A DNA stretch of 64,000 bases from Sugiyamaella lignohabitans (Eukaryota > Ascomycota > Dipodascomycetes > Dipodascales > Trichomonascaceae): the NCBI RefSeq assembly GCF_001640025.1, contig NC_031671.1, forward strand, positions 1,798,001 to 1,862,000, given 5' to 3'. The notes under the pieces were generated by a model. That model saw only the letters and a program-made list of their open reading frames with translations, searched no databases and had not been told where the DNA came from. This document shows, piece after piece, positions 51,212 to 62,013 of the stretch; positions within the stretch are counted from its first letter, which is position 1; each line of letters starts with the position of its first letter. A program made the position numbers and the translations under genes.

Positions 51212-54200
51212 ATGGCCAAGAAACAGAATAAGAAGAAGCCCAATCCTGGCCGAAATGTCCAGGATGATCCCAGGAGTGGACCAGAAAACAATAGCAACGA
51301 CCTAAAGGAAGAGGACACCACGGGTCCGTTGGATAAAAATGAAAACTTCGATTCCACACAGGAACGGACTGCTAAGAAATTCTTAGACACTGACGAAAAT
51401 AAACCATTATCAAAAAAACTCAAGCAGGAGATCGGCAAAACTACTAAAGAACCACCACAGTCAGTGGGTGATCTTGTTGAAGTACCTCACATGCCAGTTG
51501 AGCCCGATGAAGAAAACTGTGATCAGGATGTGGATGGAGATGAAGGGCTAGATGAAAGTGAAGATGATTCCAAACCTATTAGTCTTCATACAGATACTCA
51601 TGTTCTGACATGCTTCAAGGCAAGACGACCCTATACACCCGAGGGTCCGTCTTTGGCATCGATCAATCCTTTCATTAACAAAAGAATCGACCCGCCATAT
51701 TACATGCTGGTGGATAAAAGGCGTCCAGACCAACCTGCTCAGCCAGTGCCAATGACGTTGAGCGATATTCTTGAGATTGTTTTTGAAGGGTCAAAGCGAG
51801 ATTCTACCAGTGAGGCGACTGAGGGAGCTACTCTATCTGAGTCTGAATATGCTGATGACAAGGCCGAACTTGAGCCGATGACAGAGTCTGGATTAACAAA
51901 GCAGTCCAACGATAGCCTCCCGGTAGACCAATCGGAAAGCGAAAAAAAGAAGGTTAATGATGATCGTGATACTGAGAACAAACCATCCGATAAGAAAGTG
52001 GGTGGTGAATTTGGAGCTGACACAGCTAATAGGATGACTGATGACAAGACAAGCGACCTCTCGAGCGAAACTAAGCGAAGCGAGTCTGGGGAAGTCAAAG
52101 TCATTTTTGTTAAACTAGCTGGTAATGCTATTGGAGAAATACCGTGTGAGCAGGTCAGGAAAGCCAATTATTTCCTCTATCAGTGGAGGGACCAACTAGC
52201 ACTAGTTTCAGAGTTGGTACTTCTCTCGAAGAGCCGGAACGCGTCTGTAGTTGCCGGGCCAAAGAAATTCTTCAACAAGAAAAACGGAGATTCTGATCCG
52301 AGAAAACTGTTCGATCACCGTGGATCGTTGTCTACGCTGGCCGAAGTCGAGGCCCTGGCTAGGGAAATGCATCGTGTTTCTATAAGTGATTTACGAGATA
52401 GACAATTGATAGCAGAACGCGAAAAGTTCCTGCTGGATGAGGAGCTAGTCGTGAAAGCTGTCACTTGGAATGTTCATGGTGAAAAGCTTGCTGGTCAAGA
52501 TTTAGCCAAGCTATTGGGATCGGATGCTGATATATATGTTATAGGACTACAGGAGTCAGATAACCTCGGTAAGAATCTCTATGCCAATACTACCACATTA
52601 GCATCCACTACGGAGAAATTACTTTCATATTTGCCGGACCATGTTGAAATGGCACACAATCAGCTCTTGGGTCTGATGACTGTAGTTCTTATTCATTGCA
52701 GGCTAGCGCCACAAATCTCTAAGATCGAGCTCGCATCTACTGGTACTGGCTTGTTTGGCGTCTGGGGTAACAAGGGAGCCATTATGATCCGATTTATCAT
52801 TGGGGCAGACCCTATTATTCCCAATTCTGGAACTAAAATTTGTTTGGTAAACTGTCATTTGTCTGCAGGGTCCGGTGCTCCAAGTGTTGATAGACGGCGG
52901 TGGGAACTGACTGAGATTTCAAACAAGTTTGGTCTTTCTGGCATTGTGTCTGCTACCAATGACAGTGTTATTTTTGATAGCGATGCTCATGAGCTGTCCT
53001 TGAGCGATGACCTACTCCAGGGACCTGGGGTTTTTAAGAATGATGGCAGTGGTTCGTCATCTGTTTCGCCACTGGCCTCACGACCGTCAACGCCAGAAAT
53101 ACTGCTCTCTAAGCCAGCATCTGGACAAGTATCGGTGAAGACCAAGCAGACGATAGACTCAATAGTTCCACAGAACTCCCCTTCGATTTCACGCTCAATT
53201 AAGACCCCATCTTATCATCAAGACAATAATTTTGTTCTGTTAATGGGAGATCTCAACTTCCGTGTCACACTCGAACCAGCCGACCTTGTACAGGATTTTG
53301 CCAGTACCCGTGATTTTGAAACCATCATCATTCACGACACTCTTTCGCAAGAAATGAAAGCGCGCCGTCTATTGCAAGGATTAAAAGAGGGCCCTATACG
53401 ATTCCCGCCTACATACCGATACATTGTTGGAACGAACGACTACGACTTAGAACGTATCCCCTCATACACAGATCGAATCCTGTACTCTGGAGATAGCGTG
53501 GTATTGTCCCAGATCGACTATAAAACGTATCCCTCATACACCATGTCAGACCACAAACCTGTATCGAGTACTTTACGAATAGGTGTGAACTTAGTAAATT
53601 TCGATATTCGTAATGACATTGTGACTGAGACGTTGAAAAAGCTCGACAAAGCTGAAAATGCTGCTAGACCAGTGATTTCCATTGAACCGCTTGAGCTGAC
53701 ATCCAGTGGTCTCGTGCTTCATGAGCAGGACGTGTATACTACTATCTCACATAATAGCATACTCTCAGGTCAGCAAGCAGGCTCTCGAATTGTTGAATGG
53801 GAAGCTATAATTTCTGATCCCAACATAAAAGTAGTACCTGACCGAGGGTCACTACCAGCAGGTGGCAGTCAGAGAGTCAAATTGTCTACTACACTTGGAG
53901 TACCAGGAAGCAGTGATACCAATAGCAAGTCGCCTTTACAATCGGTAGTAGTCGTGCACATCAAAGACGCCCAAGACATATTTGTTAGTGTAGACTTTAA
54001 TGCCCTTCCCACATGTCTTGGAGCCTCTTTAGATCTTTTATGTCGTATGCCAGAAGGCGCTCGTAAGGGAATCAAAGACTCTGCCACTTCGTCGAATATG
54101 CCTAGGGAAATTTGCAACTGCGTCGACTATCTTTGGAATCACCTGAGCTCTGCACCTGACATGTTTTGGCAGGCAGGTGACGAGGCCATTGAATCTCAGA

Positions 54201-54604
54201 TTCAGGAATGGATGGATAATGGACAAGATTTCGACACTCACGTTCTGGACACTGCCAACGATTTGCAACAGAATGTAGGTGTGTACTCTGTAGCCAGGCA
54301 ATTCCTGTTGCTGCTGAAATATATCAGCGGAGGAATCATCCCGGTCGAATACCACTACCTGATTTTGCGTGGAGCGAGCGGAGTTAACGCTCTCCTGGAA
54401 AGTCTCTCTGGTATTAATGTCAATGCTCTTCTCTACATCGTTGGCCTTCTCGCACGAGCCATCGAAGCAGGCATCAACGAACGCCGGCTCCTTGATATTT
54501 TCGAGCCCCTTATTATCGCCATTCCCCGTGGTAAAGATAGCAGCAGGTCTAAAGCCCTACGTCGCGATTTTCTCAAAAAACTTCTGGACCCTTCTACACC
54601 CTAG
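51212..54604 (+). CDS. OCRL/INPP5B-like inositol polyphosphate 5-phosphatase with ASH and RhoGAP-like domains
   Basis: The 1130-residue protein starts at ATG 51212. The first ~410 residues are charged and mostly disordered, with FLYQWRDQLALVSELVLL near 325. The 5-phosphatase domain (about residues 413-785) has AVTWNVHG, IGLQES, GLFGVWGNKGAI, CLVNCHLSAG, LLMGDLNFRV, IPSYTDRIL and MSDHKPV, which are all the catalytic motifs. A loop of about 85 residues is inserted after the LSAG block. An ASH-like beta domain (about 800-930) and a RhoGAP-like helical domain (about 960-1125) follow. The latter lacks an obvious arginine finger, as in human OCRL. Such enzymes remove the 5-phosphate of PI(4,5)P2 on endosomal and Golgi membranes. 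Confidence 0.88.
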   Translation: MAKKQNKKKPNPGRNVQDDPRSGPENNSNDLKEEDTTGPLDKNENFDSTQERTAKKFLDTDENKPLSKKLKQEIGKTTKEPPQSVGDLVEVPHMPVEPDEENCDQDVDGDEGLDESEDDSKPISLHTDTHVLTCFKARRPYTPEGPSLASINPFINKRIDPPYYMLVDKRRPDQPAQPVPMTLSDILEIVFEGSKRDSTSEATEGATLSESEYADDKAELEPMTESGLTKQSNDSLPVDQSESEKKKVNDDRDTENKPSDKKVGGEFGADTANRMTDDKTSDLSSETKRSESGEVKVIFVKLAGNAIGEIPCEQVRKANYFLYQWRDQLALVSELVLLSKSRNASVVAGPKKFFNKKNGDSDPRKLFDHRGSLSTLAEVEALAREMHRVSISDLRDRQLIAEREKFLLDEELVVKAVTWNVHGEKLAGQDLAKLLGSDADIYVIGLQESDNLGKNLYANTTTLASTTEKLLSYLPDHVEMAHNQLLGLMTVVLIHCRLAPQISKIELASTGTGLFGVWGNKGAIMIRFIIGADPIIPNSGTKICLVNCHLSAGSGAPSVDRRRWELTEISNKFGLSGIVSATNDSVIFDSDAHELSLSDDLLQGPGVFKNDGSGSSSVSPLASRPSTPEILLSKPASGQVSVKTKQTIDSIVPQNSPSISRSIKTPSYHQDNNFVLLMGDLNFRVTLEPADLVQDFASTRDFETIIIHDTLSQEMKARRLLQGLKEGPIRFPPTYRYIVGTNDYDLERIPSYTDRILYSGDSVVLSQIDYKTYPSYTMSDHKPVSSTLRIGVNLVNFDIRNDIVTETLKKLDKAENAARPVISIEPLELTSSGLVLHEQDVYTTISHNSILSGQQAGSRIVEWEAIISDPNIKVVPDRGSLPAGGSQRVKLSTTLGVPGSSDTNSKSPLQSVVVVHIKDAQDIFVSVDFNALPTCLGASLDLLCRMPEGARKGIKDSATSSNMPREICNCVDYLWNHLSSAPDMFWQAGDEAIESQIQEWMDNGQDFDTHVLDTANDLQQNVGVYSVARQFLLLLKYISGGIIPVEYHYLILRGASGVNALLESLSGINVNALLYIVGLLARAIEAGINERRLLDIFEPLIIAIPRGKDSSRSKALRRDFLKKLLDPSTP

Positions 54605-54651
54605 CATAATCCGATGTATTTATTCTATTTCACTGATTGATCGCCGGTAAG

Positions 54652-54705
54652 CTGCCGGTAGCTGGGTCTCCGTCCCTGATCCTTTAGTTTCTGCTCCGCA
54701 AGAGT
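54652..54705 (-). repeat. GC-rich palindrome, heavily decayed unit
   Basis: GCCGGTAGCTGGGTCTCCGTCC and then TTCTGCTCCGCAAGAG align with the family but have many substitutions. It lies 48 bp past the phosphatase stop. Confidence 0.6.
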
Positions 54706-54802
54706 TTTTTTAGCCCGTTGACGTACATTCTCGTGGTCACTGCATAGGAGAAAGTAGTCTGACAGGATGCTGGTTTAATGTGTAAATAGTCAAAATTATT
54801 TT

Positions 54803-55110
54803 TTACTTAGTATATTTAGCGCGGATCGCTGGCCGGGGGCGTAATCGATTTCGAATAGGGGGGGCTTCTAATACTAGTGCCTCATGTCCCTGGTCTTCAT
54901 TAACATCTTGAAGTTGTAGAGGAGCATTGGAAATGTCGACTTTTTCCGGCTCTTCAATCCGTTCTGGTTCCTCACCGCCAACTCCGTCATCAATTATTTG
55001 ATGTGGTCCAAATGGTTACAGAACTCTAACTCCGCGACTCGAATCGCCATCTTCATTGACACAGTCTGATTTATCTGATTCACAGCCTGAAAATTGCAGG
55101 ACCCTGCTGT
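54803..55110 (-). pseudogene. 3' relic of an NTPase-family gene
   Basis: The last ~68 codons before TAA (54803-54805) end LEAPPIRNRLRPRPAIRAKY. This resembles the C-terminus of the intact gene at 55650-58451 (VRPNLRQLRPRHGNQVDR). Upstream the reading shifts frame and meets stops. The part around 55030-55110 also matches the relic at 62255-62440 (AIRVAELEF and AIRVAALDF). It is a tandem copy reduced to its 3' end. No restored reading is given. Confidence 0.6.
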
Positions 55111-55144
55111 TCCAAGGTTGACGATATCTAGTGGTCAAGACCGG

Positions 55145-55321
55145 CGTTGTCTGGCTACTAAGTATGCACCCACATTCTGTTCCAAAATCGCGGCAGACGC
55201 GAGTGTCACATTTTGGATATTATCCACCCTGGACCTGGGATCTGGGATTTAGTGGCCTCGTGTCACTTGCCTGCCAGAACATGTCAGGTCCAGAGCTCGA
55301 GTCATTACAAAGATAGTCGAC
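55145..55321 (-). pseudogene. Inverted, decayed fragment of the OCRL-like gene
   Basis: Read on the minus strand, this stretch aligns with 54122-54300 of the phosphatase gene (RhoGAP-like part). Shared blocks include GTCGACTATCTTTG, CCTGACATGTT, TGGCAGGCA and GAACAGAATGT, with small indels between. It is a stray inverted duplication about 1 kb from its source, with stops in frame. Confidence 0.65.
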
Positions 55322-55649
55322 TCAGTTCAAATTTTCTTGGGCATACTAGATGAGGTGGCAGAGAATTGTATTCCCTTGCGATCCTTGTAACGAGGGTGAA
55401 CAAAGACAAATATTTGGATAGTAAAGCTCATAAAATTGTGAATAATTAGCTAAGGAGTTTATTTGGTGCTAAACAAAAAATAAAAAGCTAAGATCAGGAT
55501 ACTAAATTTGTACTCTAAATTGTAAATTTACCTAAGACAGGGTCCTCGACGTCTCTTAAGACGGTTTACTGGAGTGGCTTTCGCTGAAGAGTTTTCGCTC
55601 AGTCTTCGGGTTCTTTACTTCCTGACTTATCGTGTGCCTATGATTCCTC

Positions 55650-58451
55650 TCATTGCTTCCTAGATCTGGACCTATCTACTTGGTTTCCGTGTCTAGGGCG
55701 TAATTGCCTTAGATTAGGGCGAACTTGCAATACATTTGCCTCTAGTTGCTGGCCATCATTAGCTTCTGTTCGATGTTCCTGCTGCTGTTGTCTCTTTCTT
55801 TGACGAGCTTTCTCAATCACCTCAATCTGATTACGAGAAGCAGCCGTAGCATAACTCAGCAACGTGTCATTCTTCGAAGGACTCTCACTACCTTCTACAG
55901 ACAAGCTAACTACATTCTGCAATCTATCAATGAATTCGCTGTTTGAATTGTTGTGGGCTGTGACATGAAGGTCATAGGCAAGATTAAAGTCTTGAGCTAA
56001 CATAGCCTTTCTTTCTTGCATATGGATATCAGCCCAATCTTCTTGATTTGTAAAGACATTTGCCCAATTCTCATTATACCTGGGTTTCTGATCGAAACTG
56101 GTAGGTGGTCCTGCTCTTAATTTCATATGCAAACTAATAATTGGCTTGTATCGACCAAAGATCATCTGCGTTGCTTCGGCCATCCTATCATGAATGGAGG
56201 CGTAATGACCGCTACGTGAATTTTCGTTCTTACTGACGTGAATGAGAAGAACGCTGAATGCTTGAGATACTAAACTTAACTCTGCTAACCCCCATTGACT
56301 ATCCTCGTCCCCTTCAAAGAGTCTGATGTTTGTAAGGTCAATCTGTCTGCTTTCCAAATATATGGGGATGACGAGATCGAAATCTCTGTCTCTTCTTTCA
56401 AAGCAAAATCCACAGCCTCTCAAGAATCCGAGCGCCAACATCTGCATAGTACACTCAGAGTCAAGAGTCATCCAATGGTTGAGATGTATTCTCTCATTAA
56501 GTAAGTGATGTTCATTTGGGTGGCCAGAGCTACAGGTGACGTGATACTTTTCATTGAGGCCATTGAAAAGATCACGAACACGACAGTAATTGCTCTGTAA
56601 GCCATCGCGCAAACCTGCAGTTTTCAGAACATCCAGCAACATCCATCTCGCGATAAATTCACTAGCATTCGCAGGAGACAGGACCTTGTCGCTAAGCAGG
56701 TGTGAAATAAGATCAAGGTCGTTTTCGCCTTCCAAGATTTTATGGGCTGCCATGACCAGAATAGGTTCACTAGGATATCCTACCTTGAGAACATCACGTT
56801 GATCAGACACACTTAGGACTGTGGCCATTCGAGATCCTACCAAGCTTTCCGCTGTACGAAAATCGAGATTCATGACCGGAGCGTATATCACGAGAAGCGT
56901 GTGATGCTTTGATAGCCATTCAGTGTATCTTCCCCTGAGCTTAGCACTGGCGTCTGCTAAAAGTTCGCTCTCTTGCCCACGGTCAACGTACTGCTTCCAC
57001 ATGGGTCTACCAAACTTGGCATAGAATCTCAAGGTTCCAATGTCACTGAAGTCTAAGGTAAGCGGTTTTTCACCCCATCGTACGTGCAAATCGAAGGTGT
57101 CTAGGTCGCACCAGGTCTCAACGTCCATTAAAACTGAATCACTGAAAGAAACATCATAATCACGAAGAGCTGAGGTACTCGCGAGGACTATGGCAAACCC
57201 ACCCCATAGATCTTCAGCCACAAGGCAATGTGCCACTTTTTTGAACATTTGAAAATAAGAGAAGCTCATTAAACTTTGATCATATTTCATATTCAGAACG
57301 CCAGCGTCATCGATGGCGAGCACAAAGTACTTTTCTTTATTCGTGTCCTTGTTTCTCTTCAGCGCTGTGCTGTATTTGGCCCATTCGCTTCGTAGTAGCT
57401 GTCGTATTTTCTGAGAGAGTATCAGATTATCTTGCGTAACAGTAATAGCTGAGGGGGACTGCCATACATCTTTTTCCGAACGTTTCTTCTGTGCAAAGCT
57501 CCTCTCTATAGTTTGCTCGAAGACTGACGATGTCTCCTGGAAAGTCCAGAATTTCTCCACTGTTGTATAATTGTCATCGTTGTGTTCTAGTCCTTCGACG
57601 ATCACTTGAAGTGTGCAAACAAGGAATAGCAAAACATCTCCAGCGAAATCGACTTCATCATGTGAATCCAAATATCCCAGCCCACTGCTACTATTAATAC
57701 TGTGACTAAAACGAGGACTAGGATATCCAAAACCGATTCTTCTGCCCAAGCACATATAGCTCAAGTAAACGTGATGAGAAGCTAGATCCTTGATCAATCT
57801 CGATTTACCGTACATGCTGCCCTGAAAGATATGAACACAAGGCGAATATACGCGAGGCAATCTGTCTGATACTTTCCGAATTGTCTCTTTAATAAAGCTG
57901 AAGAAAGGTCCAGACATTGGTCCCATGTGTTTCTCTTCAAACATCTGAACTAATTCTTGTTGGATTCGTGGAGGGCTACGTGCCGCTACAAACAACGCCA
58001 CAATCTCTCTAAAATTAGAGTATGGTCCATCCTTCTGCCAGTCGTCAAGTACTCGCACATTATGTTTACGACAGATGGCTTTTATCAATCCAGAAAGATT
58101 CTCGACTTCGTATGGTAGAAGGTCGGGGCTCTGAGAAATCAAGAAGTCGAGTATGCAAGGAAATAGTTCCACATAGGGGCAGAGGTACTCTAAATTCATG
58201 TAGAAAATCCTTTTTAAAGTATCCAGGGCCGATCTGCCGTTATCCTTTTGTAATTCGTATAACCTGTGGGGGAGGGAGTACACATCATCGCGTCTCCGGT
58301 CGAGGTAGCCAAATTGATAAAAGCCCTCACGGAGCGATTCCAACTCTTCCTGCCTCTCAGACAAAAACACTTTTCCATGGCACTGGGCTACGAACCTTAA
58401 GTACTCTCTAACAGGATACAATTTGTAAAATGGATCATCTGGTTCATTCAT
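55650..58451 (-). CDS. Large P-loop NTPase, Crinkler/RHS-type effector-like
   Basis: The 933-residue protein starts at ATG 58451 (MNEPDDPFYKLYPV), conserved in the copies at 59437 and 63467. A Walker A-like QGSMYGKSRLI lies at about 210-220, and YFVLAIDDAG at 375-384 fits Walker B. GRPMW (481) and VGYPSEPILVMAA (557-569) follow. A possible nuclease core has FDLVIPIYL (691) and SVLLIHVSKN (733-742). From memory, the order GKSRL, hydrophobic-DD, GRP-W, YPSEP, D-IP and a hhxVK-like motif resembles fungal Crinkler/RHS-type proteins (P-loop NTPase plus restriction-like domain). There is no secretion signal. The C-terminus is Gln/Arg-rich. Family and function are inferred. The frame is intact, while nearby copies are broken. 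Confidence 0.7.
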   Translation of the reverse strand: MNEPDDPFYKLYPVREYLRFVAQCHGKVFLSERQEELESLREGFYQFGYLDRRRDDVYSLPHRLYELQKDNGRSALDTLKRIFYMNLEYLCPYVELFPCILDFLISQSPDLLPYEVENLSGLIKAICRKHNVRVLDDWQKDGPYSNFREIVALFVAARSPPRIQQELVQMFEEKHMGPMSGPFFSFIKETIRKVSDRLPRVYSPCVHIFQGSMYGKSRLIKDLASHHVYLSYMCLGRRIGFGYPSPRFSHSINSSSGLGYLDSHDEVDFAGDVLLFLVCTLQVIVEGLEHNDDNYTTVEKFWTFQETSSVFEQTIERSFAQKKRSEKDVWQSPSAITVTQDNLILSQKIRQLLRSEWAKYSTALKRNKDTNKEKYFVLAIDDAGVLNMKYDQSLMSFSYFQMFKKVAHCLVAEDLWGGFAIVLASTSALRDYDVSFSDSVLMDVETWCDLDTFDLHVRWGEKPLTLDFSDIGTLRFYAKFGRPMWKQYVDRGQESELLADASAKLRGRYTEWLSKHHTLLVIYAPVMNLDFRTAESLVGSRMATVLSVSDQRDVLKVGYPSEPILVMAAHKILEGENDLDLISHLLSDKVLSPANASEFIARWMLLDVLKTAGLRDGLQSNYCRVRDLFNGLNEKYHVTCSSGHPNEHHLLNERIHLNHWMTLDSECTMQMLALGFLRGCGFCFERRDRDFDLVIPIYLESRQIDLTNIRLFEGDEDSQWGLAELSLVSQAFSVLLIHVSKNENSRSGHYASIHDRMAEATQMIFGRYKPIISLHMKLRAGPPTSFDQKPRYNENWANVFTNQEDWADIHMQERKAMLAQDFNLAYDLHVTAHNNSNSEFIDRLQNVVSLSVEGSESPSKNDTLLSYATAASRNQIEVIEKARQRKRQQQQEHRTEANDGQQLEANVLQVRPNLRQLRPRHGNQVDRSRSRKQ

Positions 58452-59436
58452 ATTGCGTTTTCGAGATTGATGTTTGGAAGATGAACCATTGCTCAATGGA
58501 GATATGTGTCTATATATATGAGGCTAATGCTATAGGAATTTCAATAGCATAGTGAGTATGCACATAACTCAACACGTGACTGTAGGTGGGGCATAATAAA
58601 TCAAGTTCGATGGAGTCTAATGGAATTGCAATTGAGATATTTTCTTGGGAGCACCAAATAGTAGTCTGTTAGAAAGTTACGATTTAATTTTTTGGTCCTG
58701 AGAAATGAGAACTATAGAGGGGGAGGGGTAAAGAAATTAGGCTGATATCAAGGGAAATCATTATCCATTTCTAGTTCCCGTTACAAAAGATGCCTCAAAA
58801 GAAAGTAAAGATGCATCAAAAGAAAATAAAGGTGGCCCAGAGGCATTATAGAGAAAGACCTAACGTCCGAGAACATACATCAAACCAATATATGTGTCTT
58901 GTGCATAAATAATATTATCAACTCGACCAGTATAGTATATAATTCGGAAGTAATCCCATATATCATTTGTGCGATATATTTTTTACAGGGATTTTGAAAT
59001 AGCTATGCAAGAGGCGACGATGATTTACTTAATTCGGACGCATAATCAAAACAGATTCAGTTTCAGATAGTGCAGGACGTCAAAACTGGCCCATAAGAGG
59101 GTTAAAATGATACATGCAAGGGAGATCAGAAACGGATGAGAACGGCTGTAAATCGAACTCAAGTCAGACCAGCCCCCGCTTAACATAGCTCCGATCCTTG
59201 CCAATCTCAGTTACACCTTAGGAACTAGGATGCATCTTTAATACAGCATGCATATTGGCTATCTGCAGGGACCAGGTCGTTCCTATGAAGCAAAAATTCA
59301 CCCATAGCCCGATAACCCCTAGGAATATGTGACAGATCAGGGGTGCCTCATTTCTTAACACATTATCTATATAGATATACATATCTCCTGTAAGAAATAT
59401 TGGTTCATTTTCTAAACATCAATTTCAAAGCCCAAT
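58452..59436. repeat. Inverted-duplication arm 1: divergent promoter region of the NTPase cluster
   Basis: The 985 bp between two divergent family starts are repeated in inverted orientation at 62459-63466 with moderate divergence. It contains the tandem repeat at 58787-58828 and TATA-like stretches near both starts. Confidence 0.85.
58787..58828. repeat. 21-bp tandem repeat in the divergent promoter
   Basis: Two copies of AAGATGCMTCAAAAGAAARTA. The pair is also kept in the other arm near 63060-63105, in inverted orientation. Confidence 0.75.
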
Positions 59437-60413
59437 ATGGCGGAATCAGATGATCCATTTTACCAACTTGGTCCTGTTAGAGATTACTTAATGTTCGTAG
59501 CCGAACCACCTAGAAATATATCTTTACTACTCAGGCAGCGAGAATTGAAGAAGCTTGTCAATGGCTTGTCTTGGTTTGGCTACCTCAATGTATCAAACTG
59601 TGCTTCCATCGGCCTCCCCCTTAGGTTATCTGAGAAGGAATTAGAGCATGATCATGGAAGATCAGCTTTGGATACTTTGAAAAGGGACTTCTACGTAAAT
59701 TTAGAGGACCTCTGTTCCCAGGCGGAACTATTTCCTTGCATATTGGGATTCTTGATTGCTCAGTTCCCAGAACGTCAGCAGAACCAAGTGGAGGATCTTA
59801 CTGCAGTGATACTAAACATCTTTCAAATACACAATGTGGAACTCAATCCATCAATCCAGACTGGCAGACGTATGGACTGTAGCACAATTTTAAATGTATT
59901 GTGGCATTTTTTGTAGCTGCGCATGGTCCCCGTCGAATGGCACCATGAGTTAGAGCAACTGTTCCGATAGCCGTACAATGATCCGTCTAGCGCTCAGCAC
60001 TTATTCAACCATATTGAAGACACAGTTCGAGGAATATCAGATGGATCCCCTCGCATATATTCGCCTTGTATTCCCATCATTCAGAGCAGCATGTACGGTA
60101 AGTCTAGATTGATCAAGGATCTAGCTTCTCACCACGTTTACTTGAGCTACATGTGCTTGCGAAAGAAGTCCAGTCTTGGCTATCCTAGAGCTCGTTTTTC
60201 TCACAGTATTGGCAGGGCAAAACATCGGGATACGTGGGATCTAAAGACGATTCCACGTTCGCTCGAGATGTTTTGCTGTTCCTTAAATGCACTCTTGAGG
60301 CGATCGTCGAAGGACTTGAAGACAATAATGACAACTATGCAACAGTGGAGAAATTCTGGACTTTCCATGAGATATCATCAGTCTTCGAGCAAACTGTAGA
60401 AAGGGGAGGCACT
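59437..60413 (+). pseudogene. Broken NTPase-family copy
   Basis: It starts at ATG 59437 (MAESDDPFYQLGPVRDYL) and aligns with the first ~320 residues of the intact gene. The frame is closed by a stop at 59914-59916. The region around 60091 keeps the SMYGKSRLIKDLASHHVYL match in another frame, and a further shift follows near 60234. Similarity ends near 60413, so the second half is missing. The breaks are left as they are. Confidence 0.85.
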
Positions 60414-61118
60414 TTTATTACAGGTAACATGGGCAGTCGACATGGATGTGCATTAAGAGGACCGTACACAGAAATCTCAGGGGTAACGACCGCGTTGGCG
60501 GGAAGTTTCTGCACATGAGTCACCTGCATTGGATTTTCAAACTGGCTGCAGTCTCCCTATTTTTGACGTTTAAAAGAAGAATAAAATATTATTATTATAG
60601 AGGTGTGAAAGTGGATAAGTAGATTAATCAATAAGTTATGATCTAAATAGTTGCCAGTCACAGATACTTGTTTCTAGTAGCTGCTATGTCACCTCCAGTA
60701 GCTAATATTGCATTAGTATTCGCATTAGCATTCGCACATTTGCATGTTGGCTGTGAACTTCATGGACATTGACCTTTTTTTATAATAGTTGGTTATCAAC
60801 CTTATCAGATCGTAATCTCACGAGTGCAATCTTAAGATGCTGCAATAGGCAGGTATAACTCACAGACTTATTGTTGCTTGTTCCAGCTAAAAGTCATGTG
60901 ATTCGCACTCTTCTGCATATCTGTCTCAGCAGCTTTTGCACTTCAGCATCAACACCTATATCATGCCAGTTCGCAGTTGGGAGGAATCACTCAGGAATGA
61001 AACAAGCCCACAGGTGACTGGTCTCATCCGTTTCTCTTCCAAATCTTTCGGAAACACTTTTCGCGAACTGTGATTTGCCAATTGGGGTTCGGTTTTCAAG
61101 GGTCTCTCAATGAACGGG

Positions 61119-61158
61119 CATGGTTCCGGCTCTGCTGGAACTCTGCCCCAGACCCCAC
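61119..61158 (-). repeat. GC-rich palindrome, heavily decayed unit
   Basis: CCGGCTCTGCTGGAACTCTG then CCCCAGACCCC is all that remains; the tail is lost. Confidence 0.55.
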
Positions 61159-61755
61159 ACTGATTTGCTATGGAAAGTTTAACTACATCCAGACCTTCTG
61201 ATTATTTACGAATATAGTCTTATAAATATATCTAAATCTAACGTTTTGGTAAAATGGGGCTCTCATAATAGTCCCAGAAAAAGTAGATTCGCATTGATTG
61301 TAAACGATGATGGTAGAAACTTTGATAATTTGACAGGCAACATCTGTTGCTCAAACATTTCGTTAAAGATTGTCCCTTGTGAAAACGGACCAGTGTTTGC
61401 TCTGAGATGACGAGAGTTTGCTGTGTGGAATTCAATCGATTGTTATGGTATAGAGCTTCGATCTCTGCACTAAAATATTAGTGTTCCTTTAGAGTGCCAA
61501 CTCATGGCAGGTGGCATGCAATGATTGTATGGCTTTTTCTATTACAGTGACCAGTTCACTCCATGACATAGCATGGTATGGACTGAGCCTCAGTCCAGTT
61601 GAAATAGTTGATTGGCCCTGCCAATAGGCAGCCTGCGATTGTCGAATTTGACCAGAATTTTATTTCCTAATATCCTCCTTTTAGACAAACGATAAAAGCT
61701 TCGGCACTGCAGAAAAACTATTACTATGGGTTGAGCTTCGGAATCTCAGGGGAAT

Positions 61756-62013
61756 GATGATAAGTGTCCGACCGCCAATACCGACTTCAATGTGGAGTGG
61801 GATCTCTTTAAAAAATATTTGTCTGCCGTCTAGAAGACTCCTGCTCATTGGCGTCAGAAGCTATCTTACAAAGCAACACTGTTACTATACCTCTCCATCG
61901 CAAACATTATTTGGGTTGTTTAAAAAAATACAATCAAATCTTTGGTGAGCGGGGTATGTCTCGCTTACATCGCATTATCCGATAAGCATATCGTGGATAC
62001 CGCACAGTCTTAG
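61756..62013 (+). pseudogene. Unidentified coding-like relic
   Basis: One frame reads for about 85 codons with only two stops (61831 and 61921). It contains TDFNVEWDLFKKYLSAV, then KTPAHWRQKLSYKATLLLYL, then LAYIALSDKHIVDTAQS. It does not match the NTPase copies in the window. The family is unknown and it may be chance. Confidence 0.3.

Larger units (their letters stand above)
54605..55649. other. Intergenic with relics
   Basis: About 1 kb packed with decayed sequence: a palindrome remnant, the 3' end of an NTPase-family copy, and an inverted fragment of the neighbouring phosphatase gene, listed separately. No intact gene is seen. Confidence 0.6.

Noticed and set aside
60091..60399. Separate P-loop gene starting at the ATG at 60091
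   Set aside because: It is an internal piece of the broken NTPase copy; the ATG matches an internal methionine of the intact gene.
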